Assembly (NCBI GenBank): GCA_014383605.1
Contig: JACNHM010000289.1
Location: forward strand, 1-29,349
Direction of reading: 5' to 3'
Length of the DNA: 29,349 bases
Source: Chloroflexota bacterium
GTDB taxonomy: Bacteria; Chloroflexota; Anaerolineae; UBA3071
Below, one piece after another: positions 23,366 to 29,349 of this stretch (its first letter is position 1; each line of letters starts with the position of its first letter). The notes beneath the pieces are model-generated. The model made no database searches. It saw nothing but the letters and a program-made list of their open reading frames with translations, and was not told the origin of the DNA. A program made the position numbers and the translations under genes.

Positions 23366-24364
23366 ATGACAACTCACTCCTTGTGTCTTTTCAGTGGCAC
23401 GGCCAACCCGCCGCTGGCGCAAGCGATTGCCGAGCAGTTGGGCCAGTCATTGGGCAAGTGCAAAACCACTCCCTTTCCCGACAGTGAGCTTCACGTGGAG
23501 ATCGGTGAGTGCGTGCGGGACCAGGACGTGTTCATCTTGCAGACCTGTTCCCAGCCGGTGAATGACCACCTGATGGAATTGCTGCTCTACGTGGATGCCC
23601 TGCGGCGGGCCTCGGCGCACAGCGTCACGGCGGTGATCCCCTACTTCCCCTACAGCCGGCAGGAGCGTATGGCCCACGGCCGCGAAGCGATCAGCGCCAA
23701 GGTGGTGGCCACGATGTTGGAGGCCCTGGGCACCAGCCGGGTCGTCCTTGTGGACGCGCACAGCCCGGCTCTGCAGGGCTTCTTCAACATCCCCGTGGAT
23801 CCGCTTTCGGCTGCTTCCACGATCGCCACATATTTCCTGGATGAACGTTTCGCCAACGCGGCCATCGTCTCGCCGGACGTCGGGCGGGCCAAGGTGGCGG
23901 GCAAATATGCCGAACTGCTGCTGTTGCCGCTGGTCGTGATGCACAAACGCCGCGAGGAGGTCGGCGCGGTCAAGACGACCCACGTTGTGGGCGACATTGA
24001 GGGCAAAATCCCTATCGTTGTGGATGACATCATCGCCAGCGGCAGCGTGTTGACGGAACTGGACGCCTTGGTGGAGAAGGGCGCTCGTGAGGAAATCTAC
24101 CTGGCCATCACCCATCCCGTGCTTTTGCCCGAGGCGCTAGAGCGGCTGGACGATCCGCGGATCAGAGAACTGGTGGTTACGGATACCATCTACATCCCGC
24201 CTGAGAGACAACATCCCAAGCTCAGAGTCATCTCCATCGCCCCCCTGCTGGCGGAGGTGATCCGGCACATCCACGAGGGCACGTCTCTCAGCAATCTGCT
24301 GCCCAAGAGTCAGAGGGGGCCGCTGGCGCAGGCGTCTGTCCAGCCCGAGGGAGAATGCACATGA
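23366..24364 (+). CDS. prs: ribose-phosphate pyrophosphokinase
   Basis: 332 residues. The PRPP synthetase family is clear: [35 protein letters not shown] with the ATP-binding loop, [12 protein letters not shown] and SPDVGRAK. The enzyme makes PRPP from ribose 5-phosphate and ATP. The PRPP-binding loop reads [12 protein letters not shown] (219–230), where most relatives have DDxxxTGGT. AGGAGG lies seven bases before the ATG. The stop codon overlaps the start of the next gene (ATGA). Confidence 0.92.
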   Translation: MTTHSLCLFSGTANPPLAQAIAEQLGQSLGKCKTTPFPDSELHVEIGECVRDQDVFILQTCSQPVNDHLMELLLYVDALRRASAHSVTAVIPYFPYSRQERMAHGREAISAKVVATMLEALGTSRVVLVDAHSPALQGFFNIPVDPLSAASTIATYFLDERFANAAIVSPDVGRAKVAGKYAELLLLPLVVMHKRREEVGAVKTTHVVGDIEGKIPIVVDDIIASGSVLTELDALVEKGAREEIYLAITHPVLLPEALERLDDPRIRELVVTDTIYIPPERQHPKLRVISIAPLLAEVIRHIHEGTSLSNLLPKSQRGPLAQASVQPEGECT

Positions 24365-24873
24365 CGTCGTTCCTGCAAAACCTGTGGTACTGGATAGAAA
24401 CTTACGATGCCCCCCTGTGGCTGGTCATGGCCTGCGTCCTCGCCGGGATGCTGGCGTGGCTTGTCTGGCAGCAGCGGCAGTTTGCCCGCCTGCGCCGCCA
24501 CTACCAGACGCTGCTCGGTGACACGGAAGGGGGCAATCTGGAAGCGATGCTCGATCATCACCTGGCCCAGGTGCAACAGGCGGTGGAGAAGGCCCAGGAG
24601 GTTGATCTGTTGGTGCGGGAGTTGCAGCGCGCCGGGCAGGGCCACCTGCAGCACTGTGGCCTTGTGCGCTTCAATCCCTTCGCCAACACGGGCGGCGACC
24701 AGAGCTTCGCCGTGGCGCTGGCCGATGCCGGAGGGTACGGGGTGGTCATCAGCAGCCTGCACGCTCGCGAGAGCACCCGCGTCTACGCCAAGCCGCTGGC
24801 GGCCTGGGAATCATCTTATCTGCTGACGGGGGAGGAGCAGCAGGCCATTGCCCGGGCGCGGGACGAGGGGTGA
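24361..24873 (+). CDS. DUF4446 family protein
   Basis: 170 residues. One N-terminal membrane segment (about 19–37) is followed by a coiled stretch (Ala/Gln/Glu-rich) and the DUF4446 core: [52 protein letters not shown]. The function is unknown. ATG 24361 shares ATGA with the prs stop and has GGGAG seven bases upstream; an in-frame ATG at 24355 is too close to that site. Confidence 0.9.
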   Translation: MTSFLQNLWYWIETYDAPLWLVMACVLAGMLAWLVWQQRQFARLRRHYQTLLGDTEGGNLEAMLDHHLAQVQQAVEKAQEVDLLVRELQRAGQGHLQHCGLVRFNPFANTGGDQSFAVALADAGGYGVVISSLHARESTRVYAKPLAAWESSYLLTGEEQQAIARARDEG

Positions 24874-24880
24874 TTGTCTT

Positions 24881-24908
24881 TTGACTTTCGCCGGAGTTGG
24901 GGTATAAT
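24881..24908 (+). promoter_or_regulatory. bactofilin promoter
   Basis: TTGACT (24881–24886) and TATAAT (24903–24908) are 16 bases apart. Transcription would start near 24915, about 20 bases before the GTG start at 24936. This excludes an apparent earlier start at 24897, which lies inside the promoter. Confidence 0.75.
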
Positions 24909-24935
24909 CAAGCATCTTGTAAGCAGGAGCGCACC

Positions 24936-25379
24936 GTGTTTGGCAGAGAGAAACGTCCTGAACCTGATCAGATTGATGTGATTTTGGGGCCTCGCGCCAG
25001 CTTCCATGGCCACCTGCGCTGCGATGGCAGCATACGGCTGGATGGCGTCGTCGAAGGCGGCAGTATCGAGACACCGGCAAACGTTATCGTCACTGCCGCA
25101 GCCAAGGTGATCGCCGACATCACCGCCCGCAACGTGTCCGTTTCTGGCGCGGTCAAAGGCACCATCACCGCCGAGCGAGTGGAACTCCTGGACGGCGGCC
25201 GCATCTGGGGCACGGTAAACGCCGCTTCTTTTTTGCTGGATGAGGGGGGATTCCTGCGCGGCGAGTTGGTGATGCAGGGCGAGACCCCGGAAGAGCCTTT
25301 CGTCATCCCGCCACCCGAGGCACCCATCCCTGTGGAGGCCCCGGAGCAGGAGGACACCGTCCCGCCGGCCGAGGAGTAG
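24936..25379 (+). CDS. bactofilin (DUF583) family protein
   Basis: 147 residues. The core (about 12–110) is the right-handed beta-helix of bactofilins, with repeating short strands such as IDVILGPRASFHGHLRCDGS, IRLDGVVEGG and VSVSGAVKGTITAERVELLD. A Pro/Glu-rich tail of about 35 residues follows. Bactofilins polymerise at the membrane and scaffold cell-shape or envelope enzymes. It starts with GTG at 24936 behind AGGAG. It has its own promoter after DUF4446 and ends in a strong terminator. Confidence 0.9.
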   Translation: MFGREKRPEPDQIDVILGPRASFHGHLRCDGSIRLDGVVEGGSIETPANVIVTAAAKVIADITARNVSVSGAVKGTITAERVELLDGGRIWGTVNAASFLLDEGGFLRGELVMQGETPEEPFVIPPPEAPIPVEAPEQEDTVPPAEE

Positions 25380-25400
25380 CTGGCATCTGTGTGCACGCAC

Positions 25401-25436
25401 AAAGCCCGCTCGATCCATGGATCGGGCGGGCTTTTC
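25401..25436 (+). terminator. terminator after the bactofilin gene
   Basis: AAAGCCCGCTCGATCC and GGATCGGGCGGGCTTT form a stem of 14 or more base pairs around the loop at 25416–25417, followed by TTTTCGTCGTTT. The A-run on the left is short, so termination from the opposite gene may be weaker. The glnQ-type gene ends 27 bases further on, converging on the same hairpin. Confidence 0.85.
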
Positions 25437-25462
25437 GTCGTTTGTCTGGCCGTAACGTCCGT

Positions 25463-26213
<751 letters not shown>

Positions 26214-26221
<8 letters not shown>

Positions 26222-27092
26222 TGGACCACCTCCGCTCGATCATGCGCACCAGGAAAGAGAGGCAAAGGGTCATCACCAGATAGAGCAGAGCCACCGAGTT
26301 GTATCCTTCAAAGGCGCGGAAGGTGCGCGAAACGAAAAGCCGTCCCATTTGTAGCAAATCTGGCAGTGCCAGCAATGCCACCAGCGAGGAGTCTTTAAGC
26401 ATGGCAATAAAGTCGTTGCCCAGCGGCGGCAAGATGCGCCGGATAGCCTGGGGCAAGATCACGTAGCGCATGGCCTGCATGTAGCTCATACCCAAGGAGC
26501 GCGCCGCTTCCATCTGCCCGCGATGGATGGATTCGATTCCCGCCCGGTACACCTCAGCCAGGTAAGCGCCGTAGCCGATGGACAGCCCGATAATGCCTTC
26601 TTGGAGATCGCTGAAGGTGACGACCCGGTTTGTGGCGTCCCGGATGGCCGGCGAGATGACGTAGCCGGCGTAGAGCAAGATCACCAGCATGGGCACGCCG
26701 CGGATGATCTCCACGTAGAGGGTGGAGATGGCGTAGAGGATAGGATTCTTGGACACGCGCATCAGCCCGGCGATGAGGCCGATGACCAGGGCCAGAGCAT
26801 AGGCCAGGAAGGTGACTTGCAGTGTGATCTTCACCCCGGGCAGGATAAACCTCATGGCCTCGATGTACTTCTCGCTGGACAGCACCGCATAAGTGATGTA
26901 GATGCCCACGAGGACGATGATCACCACCCACCAGGGCACGTCGGCCAGGCTGATGCGTCGACTCTTCGCCTTCTCCAGTTCGGGAGTCACGCTCGTAAGC
27001 TCAGTCAATTCTCTACTCCTCGAGATCATAATCCTTTTGCCAGGCGTCACTTCGCCGGGCGACGGGGCAGATGGTGTCTGGTTCGTGGTCAT
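26214..27092 (-). CDS. polar amino-acid ABC transporter permease (HisM/GlnP type)
   Basis: 292 residues. A soluble N-terminal stretch of about 50 residues precedes membrane segments starting [18 protein letters not shown]. The HisM-type signature [13 protein letters not shown] and the EAA loop [20 protein letters not shown] are present. It is a single permease, which would act as a homodimer with the GlnQ-type ATPase. The ATG at 27092 lacks a good ribosome-binding site; ATG at 27029 ([11 protein letters not shown]) with AAAAGGATT close by is the alternative. It follows dppC by 35 bases. No amino-acid-binding protein gene is next to it in the window. Confidence 0.9.
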
Positions 27093-27127
27093 GGCAATCG
27101 GTCAGCAAGGCTGTAAGCTATGCTTGC

Positions 27128-28033
27128 TCAGGTTTGCATCCGGGGATCGAGGGCATCGCGCAGGCCGTCGCCCAACAAGTTGAAGCCCAACACGCTGAAC
27201 ATGATGGCCACGCCGGGGGGAACGATGACCCACCAGGCTCCCTTGGCCAGGTACTTGTAGGAATCGCTCAGCATGGCCCCCCACTCTGGCTTGGGAGGCT
27301 GCTGCCCCAGCCCCAGGAAACCCAGTCCTGCCGCCCAGAGGATAGCACTCCCCAGACCCAGGGTGGATTGCACGATGATGGGCGAAAGGGTATTGGGCAG
27401 TATGTGCCGAAACAGAATACGGGACCTCGAAACACCCGCACAGGTAGCCGCAGTGATGTACTCCTGTTCCCTGATCGAGAGTACCATCGAACGAGCCAAC
27501 CGGGCGAAGATGGGAATAAACACCACGCCCACGGCGACCATGGTGTTGTTTAGCCCCGGCCCGCGCACGGCAACGATGGCGATGGCCAGGAGCATGGCAG
27601 GAAAGGCCAGGATGATGTCCATGATGCGCATGATGATATTGTCTACGCCTCCTCCGACGAAGCCTGCCAGCAGGCCCAGTGTCCCGCCAATGACCAATCC
27701 CAGGCCCACAGAAATGATGCCCACGAGCAGCGAATAGCGCGCCCCGTGAATCAGCCGCACCACCACATCTCGCCCCAGGTTGTCAGTTCCCAGGATGTGC
27801 TCGCGTGAAGGGGGTTTGAGCCGGTCACGAAGATTGGAGTCTATCTTCGGGTCGTAGTGATGCACCACGGGCACCAAGAAGGCCCCTAGCAGCAAGACAC
27901 CGATGATGACCATGCCCGCACGCGCGGTGCTCAGAGAAATCAAGCGACGCCAGGCATCGGCCCACAGAGAACGGTGTTTGCGCACCGCCCAATCCACTGA
28001 CACGTCCACTGGCGGAGGTGTTGTCTCAGTCAT
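27128..28033 (-). CDS. dppC: peptide/nickel ABC transporter permease (DppC type)
   Basis: 301 residues. The long N-terminal cytoplasmic part, DPKIDSNLRDRLKPPSREHI, then GTDNLGRDVVVRLIHGARYS and the EAA loop EYITAATCAGVSRSRILFRH are characteristic of DppC/OppC. It forms the membrane channel with DppB. A GTG at 28042 sharing GTGA with the dppB stop is the alternative start; the ATG at 28033 has GAGTGAG before it. Either way translation is coupled to dppB. No DppD/DppF ATPase gene follows. Confidence 0.9.
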   Translation of the reverse strand: MTETTPPPVDVSVDWAVRKHRSLWADAWRRLISLSTARAGMVIIGVLLLGAFLVPVVHHYDPKIDSNLRDRLKPPSREHILGTDNLGRDVVVRLIHGARYSLLVGIISVGLGLVIGGTLGLLAGFVGGGVDNIIMRIMDIILAFPAMLLAIAIVAVRGPGLNNTMVAVGVVFIPIFARLARSMVLSIREQEYITAATCAGVSRSRILFRHILPNTLSPIIVQSTLGLGSAILWAAGLGFLGLGQQPPKPEWGAMLSDSYKYLAKGAWWVIVPPGVAIMFSVLGFNLLGDGLRDALDPRMQT

Positions 28034-28038
28034 ATCAC

Positions 28039-29118
28039 TCACTCGAATCGGATCTTGGGGTTTAGGAAGCCGTAGGAGACGTCAACCAGCAGGTTGACCA
28101 GGGCGATGACCAGGGTGATGACCAGAACGGCCACCTGCACGACGGGGTAGTCCCGTGCCAGAATGGCATCGTAGACCCACTTGCCCACACCCGGCCAGGA
28201 GAAGATCGTTTCCGTCATGATGGCCCCCGCCAGCAGGCCGCCGATCTGCAGTCCGATGATCGTGATCACCGGCAGGAAGGCGTTTTTCAGGGCGTGGCGC
28301 ATAATGACGGTTCTCTCGTTCAACCCTTTGGCGTAGGCCGTGCGGATGTAGTCTTCTTGCAGCACTTCCAGCATGGCGGAGCGGGTCATGCGGGCGATGA
28401 TGGCCATGGGGATCGTGCCCAAGGCCACAGAGGGCATCACCAGGTGTTTCAGTGCCAACCCCAGCGCCTGAGCATCGCCGGCGATGATGCTGTCAATGGT
28501 ATAGAGCCCGGTGACGCGCGCCAACGACAGGTCAACCGGGAAGCGGCCATAGGTGGGGAGCCACCCCAGCTTGACGCCGAAGAAGTAAATGAGCATCAGG
28601 CCCAGCCAGAAGATGGGCATGGACACACCCATCAGGGAGCCCACCATGCTGATGCCGTCGAAAATGGAGTTCCGCCGTGTGGCGGAGATGATGCCCGCGG
28701 GAATGCCCACGGCGATGGCGAAAAACATGGACAGAAGTGATAGTTCCACGGTGGCCGGGAACTTCAATTTCAACAGGTCGGCGATGGGCGTCTTTTCGTG
28801 GACGGACCGCCCCAGATCGCCGCGCAGCAACCGCCCGAGGAAGCCGAAGTACTGTGAGTCGAAGAACCCCTTGGCCCCTTCGCCGACGCTGATTTCGCCA
28901 CGAAAGGCCTGGACTGGGGCCTCGAGATTCAGCAGGAGCGGCTTGTTCAAACCCAACTGCTCGCGGATGCGTTCCACGTTTTCCACGGCCGCGTGCTCGC
29001 CCAGCATGACGATGGCCGGATCGCCAGGGATGAGATGAATGAACAGAAAAACGAGGATAGTCACCCCCAGCAACGTGGGAATCAGGGAGATCAGCCTGCG
29101 GACGATATACTTGGTCAT
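28039..29118 (-). CDS. dppB: peptide/nickel ABC transporter permease (DppB type)
   Basis: 359 residues with six predicted membrane segments. The N-terminus YIVRRLISLIPTLLGVTILV, then HLIPGDPA, LRGDLGRSV, the EAA loop DYIRTAYAKGLNERTVIMRH and the ending PKIRFE are typical of DppB. AAGGAAGGAGTAGTCA precedes the ATG at 29118. It is slightly longer than common DppB because of an insert of about 25 residues before LLRGDLG. A substrate-binding protein gene would be expected upstream, beyond the right edge. Confidence 0.92.
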   Translation of the reverse strand: MTKYIVRRLISLIPTLLGVTILVFLFIHLIPGDPAIVMLGEHAAVENVERIREQLGLNKPLLLNLEAPVQAFRGEISVGEGAKGFFDSQYFGFLGRLLRGDLGRSVHEKTPIADLLKLKFPATVELSLLSMFFAIAVGIPAGIISATRRNSIFDGISMVGSLMGVSMPIFWLGLMLIYFFGVKLGWLPTYGRFPVDLSLARVTGLYTIDSIIAGDAQALGLALKHLVMPSVALGTIPMAIIARMTRSAMLEVLQEDYIRTAYAKGLNERTVIMRHALKNAFLPVITIIGLQIGGLLAGAIMTETIFSWPGVGKWVYDAILARDYPVVQVAVLVITLVIALVNLLVDVSYGFLNPKIRFE

Positions 29119-29264
29119 TGACTACTCCTTCCTTGCCAGCAAGCCATCAACTCCAGCGCCACTGCGGAGAGTATATTGCTGTCTGGGGCATGGCCTCCCG
29201 ATTGCCGCCTGGGTTTTCAGCCAACTGAGCGGCAGTCAGGAGGCCACCACCGGAGGCGTTCAAG

Positions 29265-29293
29265 GATAGTGAAAGCAGTGAAAGATAGTGAAA
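29265..29293. repeat. short tandem repeat GATAGTGAAA
   Basis: Three units of 9–10 bases: GATAGTGAAA, GCAGTGAAA, GATAGTGAAA. It directly adjoins the hairpin at 29292–29322. Confidence 0.65.
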
Positions 29294-29322
29294 GGGGGTG
29301 CGGGAAGGCCCCGCACCCCCTT
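29292..29322 (-). terminator. 13-bp perfect hairpin upstream of dppB
   Basis: AAGGGGGTGCGGG (29292–29304) and CCCGCACCCCCTT (29310–29322) are exact complements around a 5-base loop. On the minus strand only TTTC follows, so it is a weak terminator or an mRNA-stabilising hairpin. It could lie between an unseen binding-protein gene to the right and dppB. No clear promoter was found in 29119–29291. Confidence 0.6.
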
Positions 29323-29349
29323 ATGCTGTCATGCGGGGCTCGTGACAGA

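Noticed and set aside
29119..29291. TATACT upstream of dppB as a promoter
   Set aside because: No -35 element at a fitting distance; read-through from the right is as likely.

Overview
The window is high-GC bacterial chromosome with short intergenic spaces, sigma70-type promoters and a large share of uncharacterised families. The gene set fits an uncultured member of the Chloroflexota (Anaerolineae/Caldilineae-like): a Ycf45-type R3H ATPase, an NfeD protease, DUF4446 plus bactofilin, a HipA_2/DUF3037 pair, a MEMO1–AMMECR1 fusion and a TIR-STAND protein. Short degenerate tandem arrays also sit at many gene ends. The taxonomic call is an inference from gene content, not a measured placement. 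No rRNA, tRNA, CRISPR array, transposase or phage gene was seen.

Left part (1–9.7 kb), all on the minus strand. A promoter at 2261–2289 reads into an internally deleted DUF4230 gene, a HipA-like kinase, an overlapping DUF3037 gene and a GTPase that runs off the left edge. About 0.6 kb of repeat-rich, gene-free DNA follows, with a 92-bp tandem hairpin repeat. Then come an overlapping NfeD protease/acyltransferase pair with its own promoter, and an R3H-domain ATPase ending in a clear terminator. Next are a GNAT-like protein and a lipoprotein-type fusion of MEMO1-like and AMMECR1 domains.

Middle (9.7–17.1 kb), minus strand. A TIR–NB-ARC–TPR (STAND) gene carries two palindromic repeats inside its reading frame and is bracketed by copies of one heptamer array; it is the best defence-gene candidate here. 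Upstream lie a DUF7309/DUF6930-like gene followed by an in-frame tail, a TPR protein, and the TldE and TldD peptidase subunits. The tldD promoter is divergent from that of hisS.

Right part (17.1–25.4 kb), plus strand. The order is hisS, a solitary HicB-like gene, a 984-residue glycoside-hydrolase-like protein with six beta-sandwich repeats, NAD kinase, a zinc-finger membrane protein, PRPP synthetase, DUF4446 and a bactofilin ending in a strong terminator. From 25.4 kb to the end the minus strand carries a transport cluster: DppB and DppC peptide-type permeases, then a HisM-type amino-acid permease and a GlnQ-type ATPase. No binding protein gene lies within the window.

The most unusual feature is a set of degenerate 7–8 bp tandem arrays. 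They differ in consensus but share one design: they start at or next to stop codons, often fold back as inverted halves, and in two cases supply the stop codon itself.
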